Counted from the stretch's first letter, positions 53,454 to 62,570 are shown. The stretch: 64,000 bases of DNA from Lederbergia citri (GCF_018343625.1 NZ_JAGYPG010000002.1:1345280-1409279); one strand, 5' to 3'. Notes: generated by a model not told the origin, from the sequence alone. A program made the numbers and translations.

Positions 53454-54050
53454 ATGGAGGAAGTACGGCAACCAAGAAATGTAGCAATCTTGATCTTCGA
53501 CAATGTAGAGGTTTTAGATTTTACAGGACCGTTTGAAGTATTTATTACCGGAAGCAACCGGGGGAAGGACTTCAAAGTCTACACGGTGGCTGAGCACGAC
53601 CGCCCTATAATTGCTTTAGGGAATCTCAGCATCAACCCAACGTATACCATTTATAACTGTCCTACGCCTGATATTTTAATCATACCCGGAGGATGGGGAT
53701 CCAGAAAAGAAATGCAAAACGAAGTCATCACGAAATGGATTCGCGAAGTTTCTAATGACGTTGAACTTCTCCTCTCTGTTTGTACAGGAGCCCTAATTTT
53801 AGCGAAAGCAAATTTGCTGGATGGATTGCAGCTTACGACAAATCGCCTTGCTATAGACGAATTGAATGAAGCCGCTCCAGAAACAGCAGAAATAATTGAG
53901 AATGCTCGTTATATTGACAATGGTAAAATCATACTCTCTGCTGGTGTGTCTGCTGGAATTGATATGTCTCTATATGTAGTGAGTAAGTTATTTGGAGAAG
54001 AACGGGCGAAACATACAGCTAAACTGATGGAATATGATTGGAAGGTTTGA
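53454..54050 (+). CDS. DJ-1/PfpI-family protein
   Basis: 198 aa, class-I-amidotransferase-like fold. NVAILIFDNVEVLDFTGPFE, DILIIPGGWGSRKEMQ and the nucleophile elbow LLSVCTGALILAKANLLDG (Cys about 107) mark the DJ-1/PfpI group close to isonitrile hydratases and the N-domains of GlxA-type regulators; no AraC domain is attached. I use ATG 53454, eight bases after GGGAG; the frame is open back to 53325 but without a site or family sequence. Single gene. Confidence 0.87.
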   Translation: MEEVRQPRNVAILIFDNVEVLDFTGPFEVFITGSNRGKDFKVYTVAEHDRPIIALGNLSINPTYTIYNCPTPDILIIPGGWGSRKEMQNEVITKWIREVSNDVELLLSVCTGALILAKANLLDGLQLTTNRLAIDELNEAAPETAEIIENARYIDNGKIILSAGVSAGIDMSLYVVSKLFGEERAKHTAKLMEYDWKV

Positions 54051-54115
54051 CCTTTTAATAGCTATTGTAAGGAGAGTGATGGTTTGATTCGCTTTTTGTG
54101 TAATTGAAGGCTGTT

Positions 54116-54348
54116 TTATTCATATTTTTCTTTATAGCCTATTAATTTTCCAATTGGTGCAAGTGTTCTGTACGTCATTTTTTGAATTGACCAAGGCGGG
54201 GTTGTTACTCGAATATCATCTTGATGATAGAGCATAATGCATGACATAAGGATTATATTAGCGGTTCCCTTCTTATTAATCTTTCCTTTTCTCGACAAAG
54301 CAAAATACGTTTTAAAAAATGTTTCCATTCCTAAAGAAGGTGAAAATC
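54116..54348 (-). pseudogene. C-terminal fragment of a cupin-domain protein
   Basis: The frame reads RFSPSLGMETFFKTYFALSR, GKINKKGTANII and TYRTLAPIGKLIGYKEKYE, the typical tail of cupin-2 proteins (EFFETLFGLARDGKTNKKG ... LAxxGxxxGYxxxY). The beta-barrel that should precede it is gone; instead the right end of an IS605-type element abuts at about 54349. Probably interrupted or deleted by that element. Confidence 0.6.
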
Positions 54349-54466
54349 GTTGATTGAACTACTCGTCACTAAAGTAACGAGATTCCTGCGAACACCGCCC
54401 TATCGGACAGTTTATTAGCAGGCTACCCCCGTAGTTCCTACGGTTCTGAATAGGCAAGCAATTAAG
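54349..54466 (-). mobile_element. Right-end/guide-RNA region of an IS200/IS605-group element
   Basis: Between the TnpB stop and the cupin fragment. It holds the hairpin CTCGTTAC/GTGACGAG-like dyad (54361-54381), next to AGTAGTTCAATC at the outer edge, as in IS605-group right ends. In intact elements this strand encodes the TnpB-associated omegaRNA overlapping the 3' end of tnpB. Confidence 0.5.
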
Positions 54467-55114
54467 CTAACAACCTTTTGCCTCGGTAAGGATATTTATG
54501 CTTGCGTTCACATCTCGGTCATGATATATGTGACAGTTGGGACATAGCCACTCTCGCAACCTAAGATTTTTCACTAAATTATTTTGGTAACCACAGCTAG
54601 AGCATAGTTGACTGCTTGGGAAGTGTTTTGCTACCTTTAGCACTTGTTTACCATACCAGTTTGCTTTATAGGTTAGCATGGTGACAAATTCTGACCATGA
54701 TACATCGCTAATGCTTTTGGCTACCTTACGATTTTTTAACAAATTGGCTACCTGTAAATCTTCGATGCAGACAATATCGTGGTTTTTGATAATGTCTGTT
54801 GAGACTTTGTGCAAGTAGTCTTTTCTTTTGTTAGCAATCGATTCATGGATACATGCAACTTTCATTCGTTGCTTATGCCAATTGGAAGAACCCTTTACTC
54901 GGCGGGAAAGGGTGCGTTGTTCTTTCGTTAATTTTGATTCCGTTTTTCGCAAATAATGAGAGTTGCGATACATCGTTCCATTGGAACAAATGGCAAAATT
55001 CGTTAAGCCCAGATCGATACCGACTTCTTTGTTGGTTTTCTGAAGATGCTTAATGTTTACTTCTGCCACGATGGACACATGATATCTTCCTGTCTTGTCA
55101 TTTTCATCCCCCTT
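54467..55114 (-). pseudogene. tnpB: Truncated IS605-type TnpB (OrfB)
   Basis: About 215 codons of an enzyme usually near 370-400. Present: RuvC-I Asp in [10 protein letters not shown], RuvC-II Glu in VCIEDLQV, the four-cysteine zinc ribbon (CSSCGYQN...CPNC) and RuvC-III Asp in HDRDVNAS. Missing: the N-terminal wedge and recognition domains; the frame meets TAA at 55115-55117 just before [16 protein letters not shown]. No tnpA and no left end were found. The nuclease core looks intact but cannot be functional in the usual way. Confidence 0.85.
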
Positions 55115-55462
55115 TTACTGGCGGTAATTGCTTGATTTATTAACATTCGGTTTTGACAAATAATTACAATTCTACTTTATGCTCAATAAAAAGAAGTATT
55201 AAATAAAAATGTAAAACTCACTTTCCAGAACAGTGCCTGCCACTCCCTGAATAATGTCGATGACAAAATGCGGACAGTGACAGGCACTAAACTAAAAGTA
55301 TAACTTTCAAAATCCCCTGTTTTCGTGCACTACTTTAAATTTCTAGCAATTATTCCAAGACTAGCTACGAATAATTTTTTTTATTCCCCTTTTAGAGTGA
55401 ATAAAAGAATTGGGGGATCTATGATGACATGCTTTTATAGGGGATCACTTATAGCTCTATTT
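55115..55462. other. Intergenic region with a palindromic GTGCCTG repeat
   Basis: AGTGCCTGCCACT (55232-55244) and AGTGACAGGCACT (55276-55288) form a 13-bp stem with one mismatch. The GTGCCTGTCACT type of sequence is familiar from many Bacillus intergenic regions. No gene seen. Confidence 0.5.
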
Positions 55463-56053
55463 TTATCTTTCTACCATGATTTGGTTTGGGGAAATATTCA
55501 GTATCTCGACCAATTGCTTAGCCATGTAGTCTGGAGAATATTTAAAACCTCCTCGTACCCATTCTATCAACATTCCACCTGTAGCAAAGGCCGTATAACT
55601 AGCATACAAATTTGAATTTATTTTAGGATTGGAAATTCTAACATCGTATAATGCAAGTCTACATAACTCGAGGCACAATCTATGTTGAAAAGTTGGTAAC
55701 ATATCTGAATTAACAATAGAGGAATAGAAGGTGTAGTTCTTATAAACATGATCGAATAATTTCACGGTTGATGGTGATATATCGCTTATTTTTAATTTTT
55801 TATTACTTTGATAAGGACTACGATAAGAATGTATTAAATCAGCCATGATTTCATCTACTATCTCATTTAGTAGTTGTTCCTTGTTCTTATAATGATTATA
55901 AAACGTCCCACGATTTATTTTAGCTAATTTAACGATATCCATTATTGTAATATCATTAAAATTCTTTTGATTTAACAATGTAAGCAAAGATTTTTTTACT
56001 CGTTCTTTTGTTTTAATTACCCTGTTATCAGGATACAAATATTTTTCGGACAT
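55463..56053 (-). CDS. TetR-family regulator (TetR_C_7-like)
   Basis: 196 aa from ATG 56053 (MSEKYLYPDN); an upstream in-frame ATG at 56071 is possible. Helix-turn-helix ITIMDIVKLAKINRGTFYNH, YKNKEQLLNEI, then a C-domain like that of DhaS/TetR_C_7 regulators (TAFATGGMLIEWVRGGF). Divergent from the SDR gene, with a 177-base shared region, so the dehydrogenase is the likely target. No clear dyad operator seen there. Confidence 0.9.
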   Translation of the reverse strand: MSEKYLYPDNRVIKTKERVKKSLLTLLNQKNFNDITIMDIVKLAKINRGTFYNHYKNKEQLLNEIVDEIMADLIHSYRSPYQSNKKLKISDISPSTVKLFDHVYKNYTFYSSIVNSDMLPTFQHRLCLELCRLALYDVRISNPKINSNLYASYTAFATGGMLIEWVRGGFKYSPDYMAKQLVEILNISPNQIMVER

Positions 56054-56230
56054 AATATCCCCACTGTTCATTATTTATATTTTTTTGAACAAAACCTCTC
56101 TATATGTTGAATATTATGAATATTTTCATTGTGTATGTCCTTTCACCCTATTATACTCTAAATAAACTCCATGTACATTTATCATAAGGCATGACTAAAA
56201 CCTATTAAATTATAGTTGGAGGGATTAGGA

Positions 56231-56971
56231 ATGGGAAGACTTGATGAAAAAGTGGCAGTCATTACAGGTGGAGCTCGTGGAATGGGGGCTTCTCACGCAC
56301 GCAGGTTTATAAAAGAAGGAGCAAAAGTGGTTATTACTGATATCCTAGAAAAAGAAGGGGAAGAGTTAGCGAAGGAACTAGGTGAAAATGCAAAATTTAT
56401 CAAGCATGATGTAACAAATGGGTCTGATTGGGAAAGTGTTGTTAGTGAAACTGAAAATACATTTGGCCCTATTAGTATATTGGTCAATAATGCAGGCATT
56501 GCACATAGTGAATCCTTAGAAAATCACTCGGAAGAAAACTACCGAAGAGTGATCGAAATTAATCAAACGTCTATCTTTTTAGGAATGAAAGCAGTAATAC
56601 CCTCTATGCGTAAAACAGAAAATGGATCGATTGTTAATATATCTTCCCTGTCAGGTATTAGGGGACAAGCAAATAATCTCGCCTACAACGCATCAAAATT
56701 TGCGGTTAGAGGCATGACTAAAGCTGCCGCATTGGAGTTTGGCCAATATGGTATACGTGTAAATTCAGTACATCCTGGAATTATCAAAACACCAATGACA
56801 GCTGCCGAAGAGCTTCAAGATATTCTTAATGAAATGGCTAAAGTGATTCCGCTAAAAAGGACTGCGGAACCTGAAGAAGTAACCAATATGGTACTTTTTC
56901 TCGCCTCCGATGAATCTAGCTATTCTACTGGATCAGAATTTATCATTGACGGAGGATTATCAGCACAGTAA
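56231..56971 (+). CDS. Short-chain dehydrogenase (hydroxysteroid/cyclic alcohol-type)
   Basis: 246 aa classical SDR: cofactor TGGARGMGASHA, NNAGI, catalytic Ser in ISSLSG and YNASK, SVHPGIIKTPM and the C-terminal IIDGGLSAQ. Closest in style to 3-alpha/20-beta-hydroxysteroid dehydrogenases and similar alcohol dehydrogenases. Asp after the second strand (VVITDIL) predicts NAD preference. GGAGGGATTAGGA precedes ATG 56231. Likely repressed by the divergent TetR protein. Confidence 0.92.
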   Translation: MGRLDEKVAVITGGARGMGASHARRFIKEGAKVVITDILEKEGEELAKELGENAKFIKHDVTNGSDWESVVSETENTFGPISILVNNAGIAHSESLENHSEENYRRVIEINQTSIFLGMKAVIPSMRKTENGSIVNISSLSGIRGQANNLAYNASKFAVRGMTKAAALEFGQYGIRVNSVHPGIIKTPMTAAEELQDILNEMAKVIPLKRTAEPEEVTNMVLFLASDESSYSTGSEFIIDGGLSAQ

Positions 56972-57380
56972 TTCTTTAAAGGAAGTTTTATATTTCTTAT
57001 TACTAAAAATGGGCACAGTCTGGAGGAATTACTTCCAGGCTGTTTTAATTCTTATGTGTTTTTTCTTTTATTTAGTAAACCAGCTTTATAGTTTCAAAAA
57101 GAAATATACGTACTAATCGACATAATAGGTAGTAACTACTTCCCAGATTTAAAAGGACGTTTTGGGCTGGGAGGTAAGTTAGCCGATGAAGAAACGCGAG
57201 ATAAGGCAGAACAAAAAATATGCAGACAAAAGGTTTTGATGTAAAAAACTTACTATTTTTTGTCAAATATTATGGTATTATAGTTCTATGAGATGAGAAT
57301 AGAGGAATGGTAGATAGGTCTTATATCTTATAAATTAATCTTATCCCTATTCTACTCATTAATTAAAAGGGGGTTATTAG

Positions 57381-57695
57381 ATGAAAGCTGTATTAAAAAA
57401 CTCCGGCGGTGTAACAAAGGAAGTAAAAATTGGATTCAGCTGGACTACATTCTTTTTCGGGTTCTTCCCTGCACTTTTTCGTGGTGACTTAAAATGGGCG
57501 GCAATTATGTTTATTATTTCCGCTGCGGTAGGTGCATTCACATTTGGACTTGGTGCATGGATACCTGGAATTGTTTTTTCCTTTGTCTACAATAAAATCT
57601 ACATTAAAGAATTGATTGAAAAAGGCTACCAACCAGCTAACGACGAAACAAGAAATCTATTGGAAAGCAATCAAATCATTTCGAGAACTGCATAA
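57381..57695 (+). CDS. Small DUF2628/HrgC-like membrane protein
   Basis: 104 aa: short beta-like N-terminus (MKAVLKNSGGVTKEVKIGFS), then two or three TM helices (WTTFFFGFFPALFRGDLKWA, AIMFIISAAVGAFTFGLGAW, IPGIVFSFVYNKIYIKELIE). The FSWTxFFFGFFxxLFRGDxK block is typical of DUF2628/HrgC-type proteins. AAAGGGGGTTATTAG precedes ATG 57381. Function unknown. Confidence 0.8.
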   Translation: MKAVLKNSGGVTKEVKIGFSWTTFFFGFFPALFRGDLKWAAIMFIISAAVGAFTFGLGAWIPGIVFSFVYNKIYIKELIEKGYQPANDETRNLLESNQIISRTA

Positions 57696-57702
57696 TTCAA
57701 CA

Positions 57703-57749
57703 GGGCTAGCCAAAAGGAGCAGATAGTGTTCTCTATGGATAGCCTTTTT
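57703..57749 (+). terminator. Terminator of the DUF2628-like gene
   Basis: GGCTAGCC pairs with GGATAGCC (one mismatch), followed by TTTTTTAT. Confidence 0.65.
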
Positions 57750-57824
57750 TATCCCAAAATTTGTAGTAGAGTCTTCTGAAATAGCGTATATTAGTTTTCA
57801 ATTTTGTTGAATTTATCAACCGAA

Positions 57825-57868
57825 AAAGGGTCAGTCCTCACCGTACTTACAGTGAAAATTGACCCTTT
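57825..57868 (-). terminator. Terminator-like hairpin at the end of a decayed gene
   Basis: AAAGGGTCAGT/ATTGACCCTTT; lies just beyond the stop of the broken frame at 57905. Confidence 0.6.
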
Positions 57869-57904
57869 GTTGTTAATGGAATCACAATCGAACTTCAAAT
57901 ATCC

Positions 57905-58260
57905 CTATTTCTTTCCTACTAACCAATCACTTTCAACTTTCCAGTTTCCATCACCAATGCTCGTAAAAGTGGCATTAATATTTTTATAACCACCGTTAAA
58001 TCGCATATTAAATGTTACAATATCTCCTGCTGTTGGTCTTCTCCACCACTATTTAAGTAAACTGGATTTCCATTCTGCGTTCTTGGACTATCTGCTTGAA
58101 AAAATCCTGTTGAAAGCTTTAATTTTAAATGTACAAATTTTGTATCGCTATCATTTATGATACGATTCACCATGACCATGATGTTTCTATTGAGGCTGGA
58201 AATGCAAAAAAATATACACTATCTAAATTTTTTTTTGATAAGTTTATAGTAAATTGGAAC
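57905..58260 (-). pseudogene. Decayed gene, at least two frameshifts
   Basis: Minus-strand pieces in successive frames: NLDSVYFFAFPASIETSW (about 58255-58185), then from near 58173 VNRIINDSDTKFVHLKLKLS and TGFFQADSPRTQNGNPVYLN, then after a shift near 58040 WWRRPTAGDIVTFNMRFNGG and WKVESDWLVGKK before TAG 57905. The composition is protein-like and secreted-protein-like. It ends at its own terminator. Family not recognised. Confidence 0.6.
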
Positions 58261-58300
58261 AATTTATTCCAGAATTTTTTTCCCAAATAGCACAAAAAAT

Positions 58301-59746
58301 CTAAAATGAAGAAATCAATGAACTAGTAGTATCATTATTTATTGTACTAGATGGATATTGATAAACAGTCGGGTTTCGTTCACACAAGTTAACCCATGCA
58401 TCTACAAATTTAGGGTCAAAGTGAATTCCTTTTTGCTCAATTAAATACTTTACGGCTTCGTTATGGGTCCATGCTTTTCGATAGGATCTCTCAGAAGTAA
58501 GAGCATCATAAACATCCGCAACAGCTACTATTCTAGCTAAAAGCCCTATTTCTTCCCCTTGAAGCTTGTCAGGATAACCGCTGCCATCCCATTTTTCATG
58601 ATGAGAGCGTATGATACTGAGCTCTTCTTTCATAAAGCCAAGGTCTCTACACATTTCGTAACCATTCACTGGATGTGTCTCTATAGTTTCTCTTTCCTCA
58701 CTGGATAGTTTACCAGGCTTGTTGAGAATCGAATCTGGTATACTTATTTTCCCTACATCATGAACGAGTGCTCCTTGAGCTATTGCCCTTAGTTGTTCTG
58801 GTTTTAACTTGAGTTCTTCTCCTAGTTTTAATGCATACATGGTTACTCTAAAAGTATGGCCCATTGTATATGTATCTTTTTTTTCTGTAGTAACTACTAG
58901 AGCTTTAACACTTGGCGAAGCACTATTTGTAATTCTTTCAAATGGATCGTTTGTAAATAATGCGCGGATAGCGCCTACAAAACTCCCCCTCACTACATAC
59001 TGCTTAATTAACCCAATAAGCATAACAATCATTGAGGCTAATAATAGAAAATGATATATCCACCAACTTAGCCTCCATATCTCTCCCAAAATCATGATAA
59101 GCTGGGATACAATAAACCAGCCTGCACTATAGACAATCGATATCTGAAGAGGGAACCTTGAAAATCTATAAGTTCGATAATATCGAGTAATAGTAATTAT
59201 ATTTAGTAGTAAGACGATAGCAGTAACAAACCAATTAAGAGGTTTTACATTTAATGGAATAAAATGCATTATATTTGGAAAATTAATTGATGCTATACCA
59301 AAAATACTTAAGGCTAATATCCAACCTGGAACAAGCATACTTTGTCGCTGTGATAGTTTTTCAACAAATTTATGATCAGAGGGTAAAGAAGATAACCATA
59401 ACCATATAGTAGCTAATAACATACTTAACTGTGCTGCAACACCCGGTATATGTGTTTCAGGAAGCAAAAAGTGTGGTGTAGATAAACCATGTAAAGCAAA
59501 CACAAGAGCAAGAGAAATGAAGGATAAAGCTAAAAAGCTAATCTTAATATTTCTTAGTCTTTTCCCAACAACCCCAACAGCTATAGCAAGTATTGTCGAT
59601 AATATAGAAACTGCACTCACAATATAAAAGTGTCCCCTAGGCATTATAAATAAAGGATCATCAAAAAGCCCACCTCTTAAAAATTCAAATATGGCAAACG
59701 GTAGGGCAACTGCTATTAATGGTCCAATAAAGCTATAGTTTTTCAA
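58301..59746 (-). CDS. Membrane-bound HD-GYP phosphodiesterase
   Basis: 481 aa. About eight TM helices (1-270) of MASE type, then an HD-GYP domain: HTFRVTMYALKLGEEL, ALVHDVGKISIPDSILNKPG (HD and GKISIPD), HPVNGYEMC, HHEKWDGSGYPDKLQGEEIG and ARIVAVADVYDALTSERSYR. All metal ligands and the GYP loop are present, so c-di-GMP hydrolysis to pGpG/GMP is expected. The TM sensor region has no recognised ligand. Monocistronic. It is the only c-di-GMP-related domain seen in the window. Confidence 0.92.
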   Translation of the reverse strand: MKNYSFIGPLIAVALPFAIFEFLRGGLFDDPLFIMPRGHFYIVSAVSILSTILAIAVGVVGKRLRNIKISFLALSFISLALVFALHGLSTPHFLLPETHIPGVAAQLSMLLATIWLWLSSLPSDHKFVEKLSQRQSMLVPGWILALSIFGIASINFPNIMHFIPLNVKPLNWFVTAIVLLLNIITITRYYRTYRFSRFPLQISIVYSAGWFIVSQLIMILGEIWRLSWWIYHFLLLASMIVMLIGLIKQYVVRGSFVGAIRALFTNDPFERITNSASPSVKALVVTTEKKDTYTMGHTFRVTMYALKLGEELKLKPEQLRAIAQGALVHDVGKISIPDSILNKPGKLSSEERETIETHPVNGYEMCRDLGFMKEELSIIRSHHEKWDGSGYPDKLQGEEIGLLARIVAVADVYDALTSERSYRKAWTHNEAVKYLIEQKGIHFDPKFVDAWVNLCERNPTVYQYPSSTINNDTTSSLISSF

Positions 59747-59965
59747 ATGATTTCCTCCATGCTTTATACGAGTTGATAATACCTATTTACTTTCATATTA
59801 TACAAAAAATTTAGTTAACTCGTATATACTATCAACTTTATTTGAAAACTGATAGACCTCCTCTAGGATTCTATATATGTTACTAATTAAGACTTTTAAC
59901 TGGCTCGTCCTTTTTATCAACTGCTCGTTCAGAGCTTACATTTCCCCTCCAAACTTCAAGCGATT

Positions 59966-60018
59966 AAAGGTGCCTGATCCTCGGAATATTAAAGCATTCC
60001 GGACTGGGCACCTTTTTT
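59966..60018 (+). terminator. Two-level hairpin with T6 tail, no upstream plus-strand gene
   Basis: AAAGGTGCC/GGCACCTTT outer stem with inner CGGAAT/ATTCCG, then TTTTTT on the plus strand. Any transcript it ends would start between about 59770 and 59960, suggesting a short non-coding RNA. Confidence 0.55.
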
Positions 60019-60076
60019 CTGCTTTTCACAGCATTGTTCTATACAATCTCATTTACTATAGTAAAATACAACAAAA

Positions 60077-60104
60077 TGGAGAGGTAATTTGCCACCTCTC
60101 CATT
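60077..60104. terminator. Terminator of the multicopper oxidase gene
   Basis: ATGGAGAGGT/ACCTCTCCAT, 10-bp stem; T-rich on both strands (TTTTTAAT on plus, TTTTGTTG on minus). About 80 bases past the oxidase stop. Confidence 0.8.
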
Positions 60105-60183
60105 TTTAATCGTATAAATTAATGAACGTTTCTACATTCAAAAGAAAAATATTATTCACCTTACCCATTAAGACTTTCATTTA

Positions 60184-61659
60184 TTAATGACCATCATGTC
60201 CATCTTTATTTTCCTTTTTAGGTAATGTGGTTGGCACTTCCGATTCCGTGCCAGGTTCAACGAGTAAAAATTGGCCCATCATGCCATCATCTTCATGACG
60301 CAATAAATGGCAGTGATACATGAGCGGGTAATGGGGGTCAGCATAATTACCAAACTCTACAACAATTTTTACGTTTGACCCATTAGGGATAAAAACGGTA
60401 TCCTTTCTTCCCCTTTCGTACTCCGGAGGTTCCTTATCATTTACGCTCAAGACACGAAATGCCGCATTATGAATATGAAAATTATGAGAATGGCCAAAAT
60501 TATTGATCTCCCATATTTCCGTCGCACCAGCTGGAACTACCTCATCAATTCTGTACATATCCATATATTTATCATTAATCTTGTTCTCCATCGTTAATTT
60601 GAATTGGCGAACTCTGGCATTCTCTGGGGCCTCGATTTCTGGAACGGTTGAAAGCTGTCCGTCTATTGGAGCTGACTCCGCTAATTCAGGTGCCGCAATA
60701 ATTTTTAACAAATCAAATTCGCCACTATCGATACCGGCATGTCCATTAAAACTGTGGAGAATTGCTTCCTCTCCTGGCTCGAACTCAACAACAATTTCTG
60801 CACGTTCACCTGGACTTAACATAATGCGATCCATTGTGACCGGCTCTTGTAGAAGCCCAGCATCATTTGCTACAAGCTTGAAAGTCTTACCATCGTTAAA
60901 ACCAAAATGGTAGGCTCTTGCATTTGAGCCATTAAGCAACCGAAAACGAACTTGGCTTGCAGTTACTTTAAGATAAGGGTCATACGTGCCATTGATAAGT
61001 ATTTCATCACCAAGTGTGCCAAATATCCCCTCGTCATCCTCTAGAAACTTTCCATCATCCGTAAACAATTTATCTTGTACAATGAGTGGAATGTCATCAA
61101 TACCATAATTGGAAGGAAGTTTTTTAGAGTCCTCATCATCGATAATAAACATCCCTGCTAGCCCTCGATATACATGCTCCGCTGTTTTCCCATGTAAGTG
61201 AGGATGGTACCAGACAGTGGCAGACGGTTGGTCAATTGTCCAATGTGGTGACCACGTCTTTCCTGCATCAATCATTTGGTGCGGCCCACCATCCATAACA
61301 GCTGGCAACTTCATACCATGCCAATGTAAAGTGGATTGTTCACCCAAATCATTTACAACATCGAAAGATACCTTGTCACCTCGCGCGGCCCTAATAGTGG
61401 GACCTAAATAGGTACCATTGATACCCGATGTGTCTGCCATTTTACCTGGTAAAAACTCTGTCCTTCCCGTTTGCATTGTTAATGTAAAATGTTTTGAACC
61501 ATCCGATTCCATCGTGGCTTCCAGTAGTGGTGGAATATTTAATGGCTGTTCGAACTCTAACTTACCTACATTCGTTACGACTTCCTCTTTTCCGCAACCT
61601 GCCAAACTAATAGCAAGCAGCGTAATCATTAGTGCAAAATATATATGAAGTGATTTCAA
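60184..61659 (-). CDS. Multicopper oxidase lipoprotein
   Basis: 491 aa with lipobox SLAGC, so anchored on the outer face of the membrane. Copper sites: HWHG, WYHPHLHGKT, HNFHIH and the T1 segment MYHCHLLRHEDDGMMGQFLL, a full complement for T1, T2 and T3 copper with a Met axial ligand. Three cupredoxin domains, CueO/SpoIVA-type laccase size. The tail is His/Asp-rich (KDGHDGH). Likely Cu(I), Mn(II) or phenol oxidase. No copper ATPase or CsoR gene is adjacent. Confidence 0.93.
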   Translation of the reverse strand: MKSLHIYFALMITLLAISLAGCGKEEVVTNVGKLEFEQPLNIPPLLEATMESDGSKHFTLTMQTGRTEFLPGKMADTSGINGTYLGPTIRAARGDKVSFDVVNDLGEQSTLHWHGMKLPAVMDGGPHQMIDAGKTWSPHWTIDQPSATVWYHPHLHGKTAEHVYRGLAGMFIIDDEDSKKLPSNYGIDDIPLIVQDKLFTDDGKFLEDDEGIFGTLGDEILINGTYDPYLKVTASQVRFRLLNGSNARAYHFGFNDGKTFKLVANDAGLLQEPVTMDRIMLSPGERAEIVVEFEPGEEAILHSFNGHAGIDSGEFDLLKIIAAPELAESAPIDGQLSTVPEIEAPENARVRQFKLTMENKINDKYMDMYRIDEVVPAGATEIWEINNFGHSHNFHIHNAAFRVLSVNDKEPPEYERGRKDTVFIPNGSNVKIVVEFGNYADPHYPLMYHCHLLRHEDDGMMGQFLLVEPGTESEVPTTLPKKENKDGHDGH

Positions 61660-61946
61660 TCTTTTCTTTACTTCCTTTCTTACTCATTGGTAGTTGAATA
61701 TTTTAATAACATATAGACTATTGTACTACCATTTCTCGATGATCCATTGGTAATTCTGATTTCTTCATAAAATTGGCACACAATATCCAGATGTATTTCA
61801 CATTAACTAAAATCGGTGCCATTTGTATTGTCCATTAATAAAATCTTGTAAAATGGACATAGGGAATCACACTGTTTGAGTTGCATGTTTGGATACACAT
61901 TGAACGGATGAATGTTGTATTGTAGATGTATTAGGAGGAGAAAATA

Positions 61947-62213
61947 ATGTACATAACTGATGATGCAAAGCAATTATTGGAAAGATCGGGGATAGTAGGA
62001 ATTCGTTTATATACGGTTCCAAGTGCCAGTTCTGGACCCCAAATTGCTTTAGCAATAGATGAGCCACATGAATTTGACCGCATTCAAACGATAAAAGGGA
62101 TTCAAGTGGCGTTTGATCCAAGCGTAACAGGCACCGATATCTTAACATTGGATATAGAGGAAAATGAAAACGGGTCGGGATTAGTTTTAACTATTCCAGG
62201 AAGTTATTCTTGA
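61947..62213 (+). CDS. HesB/IscA-like protein lacking cysteines
   Basis: 88 aa with the HesB/Fe-S biogenesis fold pattern: MYITDDAKQLLERSG, GIRLYTVPSASSGPQIALAI, DEPHEFDRIQTIKGIQVAFD. All three cysteines that bind Fe or Fe-S clusters in IscA/ErpA proteins are absent; where HesB-like proteins have a Cys/Sec the sequence is SASSG, and the C-terminal CG(S)C tail is replaced by GSYS. So it cannot act as a classical A-type carrier. TTAGGAGGAGAAAATA precedes ATG 61947. Fifteen bases ahead of a rhodanese gene. Confidence 0.75.
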   Translation: MYITDDAKQLLERSGIVGIRLYTVPSASSGPQIALAIDEPHEFDRIQTIKGIQVAFDPSVTGTDILTLDIEENENGSGLVLTIPGSYS

Positions 62214-62228
62214 AAGGAGAATGGTAGC

Positions 62229-62570
62229 ATGAATATAAAGGTGATTACACCCGGGGAATTATTTCAAAAAATGAGCGCACACGAAAAGGTAACCCTTTTA
62301 GACGTAAGAGCTGAGGAAAAGTACCATGATTTTCATATAGATGGACCCAAGGTCGATAGTTACAATATACATAAGGAAGAAATCTTCAATCTTGAGGAGG
62401 CCGAAAATCTGGCTAATGAGTCCTTACCAAAAGACAAAGAAATCATCGTGACATGTACAACTGGAAATTCCGCCACAAAATGTGCGAACGTTTTATCTGC
62501 GCGCAACTACAATGTTACTGTTTTGGAAGGTGGCATTACGGCATGGAAGGAATATCTAAAAACGAAATAA
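62229..62570 (+). CDS. Single-domain rhodanese
   Basis: 113 aa sulfurtransferase fold: VTLLDVRAEEKYHDFHIDG, IIVTCTTGNSATKCANVLSA and VTVLEGGITAWKEYL. The active-site loop begins at Cys in VTCTTGNSA. It probably carries persulfide sulfur. AAAGGAGAATGGTAGC precedes ATG 62229. Cotranscribed with the HesB-like gene, 15 bases after its stop. Confidence 0.9.
   Translation: MNIKVITPGELFQKMSAHEKVTLLDVRAEEKYHDFHIDGPKVDSYNIHKEEIFNLEEAENLANESLPKDKEIIVTCTTGNSATKCANVLSARNYNVTVLEGGITAWKEYLKTK

Larger units (their letters stand above)
59747..60183. other. Intergenic region with an orphan plus-strand terminator
   Basis: Holds the upstream region of the HD-GYP gene and two hairpins (59966-60018 and 60077-60104). 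No protein gene supported. Confidence 0.5.

Noticed and set aside
57072..57266. Minus-strand 64-aa frame, and a plus-strand tail reading DLKGRFGLGGKLADEETRD
   Set aside because: The minus frame has no ribosome site. The plus-strand tail looks protein-like but too short and startless to assign; at most a remnant.
59877..60122. Plus-strand 81-aa frame across two hairpins
   Set aside because: It runs through a terminator-like hairpin with a T6 tail and has no ribosome site.
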